From assembly GCA_030038755.1 (NCBI GenBank), contig JASHSK010000192.1, positions 1 through 32,745 of the forward strand: a stretch of DNA of 32,745 nt, written 5' to 3'. The notes under the pieces were generated by a model that did not search any database, was not told the DNA's origin, and saw nothing but the letters and a program-made list of their open reading frames with translations. Source of the stretch: Gammaproteobacteria bacterium. GTDB taxonomy: Bacteria > Pseudomonadota > Gammaproteobacteria > Steroidobacterales > Steroidobacteraceae. The position numbers and the translations under genes are program-made. Positions 19,484-27,810 of this stretch are shown piece by piece. The first letter of the stretch is position 1. The number at the start of each line of letters is the position of its first letter.

Positions 19484-20584
19484 ATGCACTCATCATCGCT
19501 GCCGATTTCGGGCGCGGACCGCGCCGGCCCGCGACGCTTCGCCAGCGAGCGAGCGCGCTGGACCGCCTGCCTGGCGCGTGACCGATCCGCCGACGGACAG
19601 TTCGTGTTCGGCGTGCGCACGACAGGAATCTTCTGCCGTCCCTCGTGCGCCGCGCGTCGCCCGCGACGCACGAACGTGCGCTTTTACGAGGACGCCGCGG
19701 CCGCGCGCCGCGCCGGACTGCGTCCCTGCCGGCGCTGCGATCCGGAAGGATACGGCCAGGGCGAACGCGATGCGGCGCGCGTCGCGCGCATCTGCCGGCT
19801 GCTCGAACACAGCTCCACGCCCGTGCCGCTGACAGTGCTGGCACGACGCGCCGCGCTGAGCCCGTTTCATTTCCATCGGCTGTTCAAGCGCCTCACGGGC
19901 ATGACCCCGGCGGCCTACCAGCGCGCGCAGCGCAGCGAGCGGCTGCGTGCGCGGCTGCGCGCCGGCGATCGCGTCACCGATGCGATCTACGCTGCCGGTT
20001 ATGGCTCGAGCGCCCGCTTCTACGCCGACAGCGATGCGACGCTGGGCATGAGCCCGCGCAGCTACCGCAGTGGCGGAGCAGGCAGCGTGATCCACTTCGC
20101 CTCGACGGGCTGCTGGCTGGGGACGCTGCTGGTCGCGACCACGCGGCGCGGGGTATGCGCCATCCTGCTCGGTGACGCTGCCGACGATCTGCACAAGGAT
20201 CTGCGCCGTCGCTTCCCACACGCGCAGCTGCAGGCGGGCGACGCGCGCTTCTCGCGCCTGCTGGCGCGCGTGATCCGCGCGCTGGAACGGCCCGCGCTCG
20301 CCGCGCGGCTGCCGCTGGACCTGCAGGGAACGGTGTTTCAGCGTCGCGTGTGGGAGGCGCTGCGGGCCGTGCCTGCCGGTACCACGGCCAGCTACGCCGA
20401 GATCGCGCGCCGCATCGGCCATCCGCGCGCGGTGCGCGCCGTCGGACAGGCCATCGGGGCGAACCCGGTGGCCGTGGCGGTGCCCTGCCACCGCATCGTC
20501 CGCAGCGACGGCTCGCTGTGTGGCTACCACTGGGGCACCGAGCGCAAACGCGCACTGCTCGAGCGCGAGGCGCCGAGCCGATGA
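19484..20584 (+). CDS. ada: Bifunctional DNA-binding transcriptional regulator / O6-methylguanine-DNA methyltransferase Ada
   Basis: Zn-Cys Ada domain (FVFGVRTTGIFCRPSCAARRPRRTNVRFY...RPCRRCDPEG), AraC HTH (LSPFHFHRLFKRLTGMTPAAYQRA), C-terminal PCHRIVRSDGSLCGYHWG. Confidence 0.93.
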   Translation: MHSSSLPISGADRAGPRRFASERARWTACLARDRSADGQFVFGVRTTGIFCRPSCAARRPRRTNVRFYEDAAAARRAGLRPCRRCDPEGYGQGERDAARVARICRLLEHSSTPVPLTVLARRAALSPFHFHRLFKRLTGMTPAAYQRAQRSERLRARLRAGDRVTDAIYAAGYGSSARFYADSDATLGMSPRSYRSGGAGSVIHFASTGCWLGTLLVATTRRGVCAILLGDAADDLHKDLRRRFPHAQLQAGDARFSRLLARVIRALERPALAARLPLDLQGTVFQRRVWEALRAVPAGTTASYAEIARRIGHPRAVRAVGQAIGANPVAVAVPCHRIVRSDGSLCGYHWGTERKRALLEREAPSR

Positions 20585-21231
20585 GAGCCGCGCTGCCGGC
20601 GCTGCTGTTGCCGCGCGCCGCCCGGGAGCCTCTGGGCGAGGCAGCGGCGCTGCTGCCGGGATTCGCGACTGCCGAGGCCGATGCTCTGCCGGCGCTGCTG
20701 CAGGCGCTGTGGCGGGAGGCGCCGCTGCGCCACATGGTGACGCCCGGCGGTGCGCGCATGTCCGTGGCCATGAGCAACTGCGGAGAGGCCGGCTGGGTCA
20801 GCGATCGTCGCGGGTACCGCTACGAGCGCTGCGATCCGCACAGCGGGCGGCCCTGGCCGCCGATGCCGGCGCAGCTGCGCGAGCTGGCGCGACGCGCGGC
20901 CAGCGCGGCCGGGTTCGAGGCTTTCGAGCCCGACGCCTGCCTGATCAACTGCTACACGCCCGGCACGCGCCTCTCATTGCACCAGGACCGCGATGAGAGC
21001 GACCTGCACTCGCCGGTCGTATCGCTCTCCTGCGGACTGCCGGCCACGTTCCTGTTCGGAGGGCTGCGGCGAAGCGATCCCCTGCGCCGCACGCCGCTGT
21101 TTCACGGCGACGTGGTGGTCTGGGGCGGGCCGCAGCGACTGGCCTTTCACGGCGTCGCGCCACTGCTCGAGGGGGAGCATCCCCTGACCGGACGCCGCCG
21201 CATCAATCTGACGTTTCGCCGCGCGTTCTGA
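20581..21231 (+). CDS. alkB: Alpha-ketoglutarate-dependent DNA repair dioxygenase AlkB
   Basis: LINCYTPGTRLSLHQDRDE (HxD), WGGPQRLAFHGV (His), RRRINLTFR. ATGA overlap with the ada stop. Confidence 0.93.
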   Translation: MRAALPALLLPRAAREPLGEAAALLPGFATAEADALPALLQALWREAPLRHMVTPGGARMSVAMSNCGEAGWVSDRRGYRYERCDPHSGRPWPPMPAQLRELARRAASAAGFEAFEPDACLINCYTPGTRLSLHQDRDESDLHSPVVSLSCGLPATFLFGGLRRSDPLRRTPLFHGDVVVWGGPQRLAFHGVAPLLEGEHPLTGRRRINLTFRRAF

Positions 21232-21357
21232 CTGCACTGCGGTCGCGGTTGCCACCCGGGCCCCCGCAGGGTTGCACGGGTGACATGAACCACGCATCCC
21301 GGCGATCCCGTCGGCTATAATTTCCGAATTATCCCTTGACAGCATCGGTCGACCCCC

Positions 21358-21921
21358 GTGGATATGCAGGAAACGAAGCAGCAGGACTCGCAGTTCATTA
21401 CCGTCTTCTCCCTCGTGATCGGCCTGTTGGTCGCCGTAGCGGTGGTGCTCTTCGCGCTGGCGCGCGTGGTGGCCGCACACACCGAGGATGTCCAGGTGTA
21501 CGACGATCCTCTGTACGTCTCCACCGTCGACGAGCGCACCGCGCCCTTCGCGCGCGAGGCCATCGCCGGCAAGGACAATTCGGCGCTTGCGATCGCGGCG
21601 CCTGCGGGGGCGGGGCCGTCGATCGCGCTGGCGGTGCCGAAGAACGGCAAGGAGCTGTTCATGCAGGTCTGCATGACCTGCCACGGTCCGGGACTGGTGG
21701 GCGCGCCCAAGGCCGGCGACAAGGTCGCCTGGGCCTCGGCGATCGCCGAGGGGCGCTCGACCCTGTACCAGCACGCCCTGCATGGCTTCACCGGCAAGAC
21801 CGGTACGATGCCTGCCAAGGGCGGACGCACCGATCTGCCCGACGCTCTTATCCAGGAGGGCGTTGACTACATGCTTTCGCTGGTGGGGCAGCCGTTGCCC
21901 GCGGGCGAGCATTTCCAGTAG
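21358..21921 (+). CDS. c-type cytochrome, cytochrome c5 family, membrane-anchored
   Basis: N-terminal TM helix; FMQVCMTCHGPGLVGAPKAGDKVAW haem motif CMTCH; GTMPAKGG. GTG 21358 or ATG 21364 start. Confidence 0.88.
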   Translation: MDMQETKQQDSQFITVFSLVIGLLVAVAVVLFALARVVAAHTEDVQVYDDPLYVSTVDERTAPFAREAIAGKDNSALAIAAPAGAGPSIALAVPKNGKELFMQVCMTCHGPGLVGAPKAGDKVAWASAIAEGRSTLYQHALHGFTGKTGTMPAKGGRTDLPDALIQEGVDYMLSLVGQPLPAGEHFQ

Positions 21922-21925
21922 ATCT

Positions 21926-23587
21926 CTAGCCGTCGGGCTCCGCTGCCAGCGGCCGGCGCAGTTGGATGGCCTCGGCCAGATGGGCCGGCTCGATGGCTTC
22001 GCTGTCGGCCAGGTCCGCGATGGTGCGGCTCAGCCCCAGCAGGCGCTGCACACCCCGTCCGGAGAGTGGCCAGCGCTGGCAGGCCTGACGCATCAGTCGC
22101 GCCGTAGGCGCGGGTAGCGCCCGGCATTCGCGCAGGGCCGACACCGGGCCATTCAGCGCCCCGGAGCGCTGCAGGCGCCGCGCGCGTGCGGCGCGCACCT
22201 GCGCGGCATAGTCCGCGCCATCGGTACCTCCACCGACCAGCTGTGCCAGCTCCCGCGCGGCCAGACGCGCTACCGTCACGCGGATGTCGATGCGATCCAG
22301 CAGCGGGCCCGAGACGCGCTCGCGATAGTGGCGCACCTGCCCGGGCGTGCAGCGACACTCGACGCGCGCATCGCCCTGGTAGCCGCACGGACAGGGATTC
22401 ATCGCCGCAATCAGCTGGAAGCGCGCCGGCAGGTGCAACCGCCGCGCGGCGCGCGCGATGGTGATGCGGCCGCTCTCGAGCGGCTCGCGCAATGCTTCGA
22501 GCACGCGTCGATCGAACTCCGGCAGCTCGTCGAGAAACAGCACTCCACAGTGCGCCAGGCTGATCTCTCCGGGCAGCACCGCGGCCCCGCCGCCGACCAT
22601 GGCACTGGCGGAGCTGGTGTGATGCGGGCAACGAAACGGCCGCCGAGTCCAATCGCGTGCTTGCAACCGCTGCCCCGACAGCGCGCGCAGGCTGGCCACC
22701 TCGAGCGCCTCCTCGGCGCTGAGCGGTGGAAGCAGCGCCGGCAGGCGCGCCGCCAGCATGCTCTTGCCACTGCCAGGCGGCCCGATCAGCAGGATCGAAT
22801 GTCCGCCCACAGCGGCGATCACCAGCGCGCGCTTGGCATGGTGCTGCCCGATGACCTCGGCGAGCCCCGGTACCTCGGCATCATCGCGGACCTGCACGTC
22901 GGCGGCCAGCGCATCGATCGGCTGAATGCGAAACAGCTCGGGCCCGCTGGCCGAGCCACCCGCCGCCGGCCCGGGTGGTGGCGGCGACCCAGGCGACCCG
23001 GGCGGCGATCCAGGCGCCCCGGGTAACCCCGGCGCCCCGGGTGACCCAGGCGACCCGAGCGCCCCGGGCGACCCAGGCCCCCTGATGTAGGCGCGCACCG
23101 CGGCGCGCAGGTGCGTGGCCGCGCAGGCCGAGGCTACCGCCGCAAGAGCCACCTCCTCGGCATTCGCGGCCGGCACGATCAGCGTGTGACCGGCGCGCGA
23201 GGCCTGCAGGGCCGCCAGAAATAGCCCGTTCACCGGCTTGAGCTCGCCCGCGAGACCCAGCTCTCCGTAGCACTCGACGAGCGGCCGCGCCGGCGCCGCC
23301 AGTTGGCCGCTGGCGATCAGCAACCCCAGCGCGATCGGCAGGTCAAAGCGCCCGCCGTGCTTTGCGAGCTCCACGGGCGCCAGGTTGACGGTGATGCGCC
23401 GCTGCGGAAAGTCGTACCCGGAGTTCTCGAGCGCGGCGCGCACGCGCTCGCGACTCTCGCGCACCACCAGGGCCGGTAGCCCGACGATCGTGAAAGCCGG
23501 CAATCCGACACCGAGGTGCACTTCCACCTGCACCTGCGGTGCCTCCATGCCCAGCTCGGCGCGGCTGAGCACGCGCGCAACGCCCAT
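21926..23587 (-). CDS. comM: YifB/ComM family Mg-chelatase-like AAA ATPase
   Basis: LSRAELGMEAPQVQVEVHLGVGLPAFTIVGLP; Walker A IGPPGSGKSMLA; Walker B GVLFLDELPEF; MNPCPCGYQGD. Confidence 0.93.
   Translation of the reverse strand: MGVARVLSRAELGMEAPQVQVEVHLGVGLPAFTIVGLPALVVRESRERVRAALENSGYDFPQRRITVNLAPVELAKHGGRFDLPIALGLLIASGQLAAPARPLVECYGELGLAGELKPVNGLFLAALQASRAGHTLIVPAANAEEVALAAVASACAATHLRAAVRAYIRGPGSPGALGSPGSPGAPGLPGAPGSPPGSPGSPPPPGPAAGGSASGPELFRIQPIDALAADVQVRDDAEVPGLAEVIGQHHAKRALVIAAVGGHSILLIGPPGSGKSMLAARLPALLPPLSAEEALEVASLRALSGQRLQARDWTRRPFRCPHHTSSASAMVGGGAAVLPGEISLAHCGVLFLDELPEFDRRVLEALREPLESGRITIARAARRLHLPARFQLIAAMNPCPCGYQGDARVECRCTPGQVRHYRERVSGPLLDRIDIRVTVARLAARELAQLVGGGTDGADYAAQVRAARARRLQRSGALNGPVSALRECRALPAPTARLMRQACQRWPLSGRGVQRLLGLSRTIADLADSEAIEPAHLAEAIQLRRPLAAEPDG
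22983..23084 (-). repeat. 9-bp tandem repeat array encoding a collagen-like Gly-X-Y segment within comM
   Basis: About 11 units of GGCGAC/GCCCCG-type repeats; minus-strand translation GPGSPGALGSPGSPGAPGLPGAPGSPPGSPGSPPPPGP. Confidence 0.85.
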
Positions 23588-23659
23588 GAGCCCGCAGCGC
23601 CCGCCCGCGCCCCTCACGCCGCTGCAGATCGTGAGCCCGTCCAGCTCGCGTCGATCGCG

Positions 23660-23935
23660 CTACTGCACGGGTGGTGGCACCTCTTCTCCCAGCTCCTTCA
23701 GGTGCTTCTCGAGCGCGGCCACGCGCACTTCGAGTTGCTCGAGGCGCGCGCGCGTGCGCTCGAGGACCTTGGTCTGCACGTCGAATTCGTCGCGCGTCGT
23801 CAGGTCGAGCCGTCCGAGACTCGACTGCAGCACCGCGCGGAAGTTGCTCTCGATATCCCGGCGCATCGTGCGTGCGGTCTCGGGTAGTCGCTCGAACAAT
23901 GCCCGCGCAATGTCCTCGATACGAAGGTTGTCCAT
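23660..23935 (-). CDS. ubiK: Ubiquinone biosynthesis accessory factor UbiK (BMFP/YqiC family)
   Basis: MDNLRIEDIARALFERLPETARTMRRDIESNFRAVLQSSLGRLDLTTRDEFDVQTKVLERTRARLEQLEVRVAALE: typical length and coiled-coil. Confidence 0.88.
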   Translation of the reverse strand: MDNLRIEDIARALFERLPETARTMRRDIESNFRAVLQSSLGRLDLTTRDEFDVQTKVLERTRARLEQLEVRVAALEKHLKELGEEVPPPVQ

Positions 23936-24066
23936 CGTGATCCCCTCAGGCGTAAGCGCCCGATATTCGCCCCGAAACCGCGCATACCCGCCAATCCCAT
24001 GGCCAAACTGGTGCAGACCGCGGCCGCGGCACCCGACAACTCCTGATTTCACAGGCCGGCCGCTCG

Positions 24067-24082
24067 TGGCATGGATTCTGCA
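24067..24082 (+). promoter_or_regulatory. Putative sigma-54 (RpoN) promoter upstream of the PII-amtB pair
   Basis: TGGCATGGATTCTGCA against consensus TGGCACGNNNNTTGCW; invariant GG-N10-GC spacing kept; about 90 bp upstream of the PII start. Confidence 0.6.
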
Positions 24083-24172
24083 CCAGGGGCTCCAGCGCCG
24101 TTCCTGGACCTTCCAAGAATACGCGCGCTGGTTGGGTCCCGGCATCCGGATTAAAGGCTGGTTCGTTGCGAA

Positions 24173-24469
24173 ATGTCTGTCATGAAGATGATCACGGCGG
24201 TCGTTCGGCCCTTCAAGCTGGACGATCTGCGGCAAGCGATCGCTCAACTCGGCGTACAGGGCGTCACGGTGACCGAAGTGCATGAGGCGCAGTTCGGACC
24301 GCGCACCAAGCTGGAGATCGCGGTGGACGATGCGATCGTCGAGCCGGTGCTCGAGGCACTGGCGAACGTTTCCAGAACCGGCCGGCCCGGTGACGGACGC
24401 ATCCTGGTCGGCGAGCTCGAACAGGTGATCCGCATCCGCACCGGAGAGACCGGAGCCCCAGCCACCTAG
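24173..24469 (+). CDS. PII-family signalling protein lacking the T-loop (GlnK position, beside amtB)
   Basis: PFKLDDLRQAIAQLGVQGVTVTEV, B-loop RTGRPGDGRILV, C-loop IRIRTGE. The region between VTEV and KLEI is only HEAQFGPRT. ATG 24173 or 24182 start. Confidence 0.9.
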   Translation: MSVMKMITAVVRPFKLDDLRQAIAQLGVQGVTVTEVHEAQFGPRTKLEIAVDDAIVEPVLEALANVSRTGRPGDGRILVGELEQVIRIRTGETGAPAT

Positions 24470-24513
24470 TCGCTAATTTTTCTTCACTGAAACCAAAGCG
24501 GGAGTCGCACGTC

Positions 24514-26064
24514 ATGCGCATGGATCGTTTTGCCAGGAAACTCTGTTGGCCGGCGGTGCGGAAGGTCGCCGGCACCGCGCGATTGCCGGTCGCCGCTACT
24601 GTGCCATGGGCGGCGGGCCAGCGCGCGCGGGCGCTGGGGACGCGCGCCGTGATCGCGGCGTTTGCCGCACTGATCGTGTCCGTGCTGCTGCATGCGGCAC
24701 CGGCCGCGGCCCAGACGGCACCCCCTGCGCCGGCAGCAGCAGCACCGGCCGCGGCGACACCCGCCCCAGCGGCTACGGCGCCGGCACCCGCCGCGGCGCC
24801 CGCCGCAGCTGCGGCTGCGGCGCCGACCCAGCCCTATGTCACCACGTTCGACAAGATCAATTCGGGCGACACCGCGTGGATGCTGACCTCCACGGCGCTG
24901 GTGCTGATGATGACGGTGCCGGGACTGGCGCTGTTCTACGCCGGCATGGTGCGCAAGAAAAATGTGCTCGCGACGCTCATGCAGAGCTTCGCGATCACCT
25001 GCCTGGTGACCGTCCTGTGGTGGGCCGTGGGGTATTCGCTGGCCTTCACACCGGGCAGCAAGTACATCGGCAGCCTGCACTGGGCGTTCCTCAATCACGT
25101 CGTGTACATGCACGATGCAATGAAGGAAAGCGTCTCGCACCTCGCGCCCACGATCCCCGAGACCGTGTACGCGATGTTCCAGGCGACCTTCGCGATCATC
25201 ACCCCGGCCCTGATCTGCGGCTCGTTCGCTGAGCGCATGAAATTCTCGGCGATGATGTGGTTCATGGGCATCTGGCTGATCGTGGTGTACTGCCCGGTGG
25301 CGCACTGGATGTGGGAGTCCACCACCGGCTGGTTCGCTGCCACGCAGCTGGACTTCGCGGGCGGAACGGTGGTGCACATCAACGCCGGTATCGCCGGACT
25401 CGCGACCGCGCTGATGCTCGGCAAGCGCCAGGGTCTGGGACGCGAGGCGATGGCGCCGCATAACCTGACCCTTACCGTGATCGGCGCCTCGCTCCTGTGG
25501 GTCGGCTGGTTCGGCTTCAATGCCGGCTCCGCCGTCGTATCCGACGGCCGCGCGGGCATGGCCTTCGCGGTGACTCATATCGCCACCGCGACCGCGGCGC
25601 TCGCCTGGATGTTCACCGAGTGGCTCGTCAAGGGGAAGCCCAGCGTGCTGGGCATCTGCTCCGGAGCGGTGGCCGGATTGGTGGCCATTACGCCGGCCTC
25701 GGGCTTCGTCAGCCCCGACTCCTCGGTGATCATCGGGCTGGCGGCGGGCGTGGTGTGCTTCTTCACCTCCACCTCCCTGAAGAGGGCGGTGGGCTATGAC
25801 GACTCGCTGGACGCCTTTGGCGTGCACTGCATCGGCGGCATCATCGGAGCCCTGCTGACCGGCGCTCTGGTGAGCAAGGAGATCAGCGGCGCGACCGGCA
25901 GCGTGCTGCTGCAGCTGCGCGGCGTGATCGCCACGCTGGTGTGGAGCTTCGTGATGAGCATGATCATCCTCAAGGCCATCGATCTGACGATCGGGCTGCG
26001 CGTGAGCACCGACGAGGAGCGCGAGGGCCTGGATATTTCGCAGCATGGGGAGAGCATCGAGTAG
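24514..26064 (+). CDS. amtB: Ammonium transporter AmtB with Ala/Pro-rich N-terminal linker
   Basis: GDTAWMLTSTALVLMMTVPGLALFYAGMVRKKN; LDFAGGTVVHINAG; LWVGWFGFNAGS; FGVHCIGGIIGALLTG; conserved C-terminal tail. Confidence 0.95.
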   Translation: MRMDRFARKLCWPAVRKVAGTARLPVAATVPWAAGQRARALGTRAVIAAFAALIVSVLLHAAPAAAQTAPPAPAAAAPAAATPAPAATAPAPAAAPAAAAAAAPTQPYVTTFDKINSGDTAWMLTSTALVLMMTVPGLALFYAGMVRKKNVLATLMQSFAITCLVTVLWWAVGYSLAFTPGSKYIGSLHWAFLNHVVYMHDAMKESVSHLAPTIPETVYAMFQATFAIITPALICGSFAERMKFSAMMWFMGIWLIVVYCPVAHWMWESTTGWFAATQLDFAGGTVVHINAGIAGLATALMLGKRQGLGREAMAPHNLTLTVIGASLLWVGWFGFNAGSAVVSDGRAGMAFAVTHIATATAALAWMFTEWLVKGKPSVLGICSGAVAGLVAITPASGFVSPDSSVIIGLAAGVVCFFTSTSLKRAVGYDDSLDAFGVHCIGGIIGALLTGALVSKEISGATGSVLLQLRGVIATLVWSFVMSMIILKAIDLTIGLRVSTDEEREGLDISQHGESIE

Positions 26065-26161
26065 GGAGGACGAGGGCGAGCTGGCCGCGCGGGTGGCCCG
26101 GCCAGCAAGTCCGCAATTGAACAATAAGCCGCCTTGGCGCTTATGCGCAGACCCCCCCTCG

Positions 26162-26203
26162 ACCCCGGCGCGGACCCTGAAGTCCCGCCGGGGTAATTTT
26201 TTT
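26162..26203 (+). terminator. Rho-independent terminator downstream of amtB
   Basis: Inverted repeat ACCCCGGCG ... CGCCGGGGT followed by AATTTTTTT. Confidence 0.75.
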
Positions 26204-26386
26204 CAGCCGAGCCCAGTCGGCGCAGCGCCGGGCATGCGGCCCGCGGTGCACCACCCACCGGCTTCGAAGCCGTCTGCAGCCGACGTTCCGACGCAGGCCG
26301 TACTCGGCCCTCGCGCGACTGTGACGCCGTTCACCTCTTTGGCGAGCACGATCATCCGATACTGTGAGCCGCCTCGGAGGTCCGCC

Positions 26387-26842
26387 ATGCGTCGATACCT
26401 CGTGACCCTGTTGTTGATCCCGCTGCCGCTGACGGCCGCTTTGGCCGCGGACGTGTACCGCTCCGTGGATGCGCAGGGCCACGTTCAGTACAGCGATACT
26501 CCGACGCCCGGGGCGGTACTGGTCTCGACCACCGACGTCTCCACTGGCGCGGATGACAGTGCGTCTACCAAGGGCGCGATCGAAAAGGCTGCCAATGAGG
26601 CGAGCGACCAGGTGGCTCAGGAGGAGGCACAGAGGGCCGTCGACAAGGACACCGCCGCGGCCCATGCCGCGCAGTGCAAGCAGGCCCAGGATGCCTATCA
26701 GAAGTCGATCACGGCGCGCCGGCTGTACACCGTCGACGCGAACGGCGATCGTCAGTACATGAGCGATGAGCAGGCCGACCAGCTGCGCGTGCAGTACCGC
26801 ATGGCGATGGAGTCGGCCTGTCAGGATCAGGACTCGCAGTAA
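26387..26842 (+). CDS. DUF4124 domain-containing exported protein
   Basis: Signal peptide then ADVYRSVDAQGHVQYSDTPTPGA, the DUF4124 signature; RBS CGGAGG upstream. Confidence 0.82.
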   Translation: MRRYLVTLLLIPLPLTAALAADVYRSVDAQGHVQYSDTPTPGAVLVSTTDVSTGADDSASTKGAIEKAANEASDQVAQEEAQRAVDKDTAAAHAAQCKQAQDAYQKSITARRLYTVDANGDRQYMSDEQADQLRVQYRMAMESACQDQDSQ

Positions 26843-26961
26843 CACGCCCGCGCGGCGCCAGTCGCGCACCCGTCTTCCCGGCAACCCGAGAGAGCTCGGG
26901 ATGCGCCGCGATCCACACAGTCCCAGTCCCCCGGCCGAGGCGATGCGGTATGCTGCCGCCG

Positions 26962-27792
26962 ATGCGCCTCGACTTCGTCAAGATGCACGGGCTGGGCAAT
27001 GATTTCATAGTCCTCGAGCTGCCTTCCGACGCCACCCTTCCGACCCCCGCGCAGTGGCGCGCACTGTCCGACCGGCACGCCGGCATCGGATTCGATCAGG
27101 CGCTGGTGCTGCAGCCGGCGCGCCGCCCGGGAACCGACGTCTACTATCGCGTCTTCAACGCCGACGGCGGCGAGGTCGAGCAGTGCGGCAACGGCGCGCG
27201 CTGCGTGGCCGCGCTGCTGCAAGCGCGCGCGGCCGGCCGCGCCGCCCCGCTCACACTGGACAGCCCGGGTGGAGTGCTGCGGGCGCACGCGCTGCCCGAT
27301 GGGCGTGTCTCGGTGGATATGGGCGCACCGGATTTCGAGCCGGCCGCGCTGCCATTTCGCGCGCCGGCGCGCAGCGCGAGCTATCCCCTGCAGCTCGACG
27401 GCGAGAGTCTCGAGGCCGGCGCCGTCTCGATCGGCAACCCGCACGTCGTGCTGCGCGTGGCGCAGGTAGAGGCCGCGCCGGTGGAGCGCGTCGGCCGCGC
27501 GCTGCAGAGTTGCGCGCGTTTTCCACGCCAGGTGAACGTGGGCTTCATGCAGATACTCGACCGCGAGCACATCCGTCTGCGCGTGTACGAGCGCGGTGTG
27601 GGTGAGACGCTCGCCTGCGGCACTGGAGCCTGTGCGGCGGCGGTCATCGGCCGCGACCAGGGACTGCTGGATGCAGACGTCGAGGTGCATGTGCCCGGCG
27701 GGACGTTGAGCGTACACTGGGCCGGTGAGGGCGAATCGGTATGGCTGACCGGCCCCGCACAGCGGTCCTTCGCGGGCTACGTGGAGATCTGA
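26962..27792 (+). CDS. dapF: Diaminopimelate epimerase
   Basis: RLDFVKMHGLGNDFIVLE, FNADGGEVEQCGNGARCVA, ETLACGTGACAAAV. Confidence 0.96.
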   Translation: MRLDFVKMHGLGNDFIVLELPSDATLPTPAQWRALSDRHAGIGFDQALVLQPARRPGTDVYYRVFNADGGEVEQCGNGARCVAALLQARAAGRAAPLTLDSPGGVLRAHALPDGRVSVDMGAPDFEPAALPFRAPARSASYPLQLDGESLEAGAVSIGNPHVVLRVAQVEAAPVERVGRALQSCARFPRQVNVGFMQILDREHIRLRVYERGVGETLACGTGACAAAVIGRDQGLLDADVEVHVPGGTLSVHWAGEGESVWLTGPAQRSFAGYVEI

Positions 27793-27810
27793 GGGAAAGG
27801 AGCCTGGGCG

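Noticed and set aside
22983-23084. Array of 9-bp units as a CRISPR or plus-strand collagen gene
   Set aside because: There are no spacers, and the plus-strand frame stops soon after; the array is an in-frame part of comM.
24010-24033. GGTGCA...GCACC as an NtrC binding site
   Set aside because: Half-sites are in the wrong order and spacing relative to the NtrC consensus.
24484-26124. 546-aa minus-strand ORF antisense to amtB
   Set aside because: Low-complexity His/Arg/Gly-rich shadow ORF; the plus strand encodes a clear AmtB.
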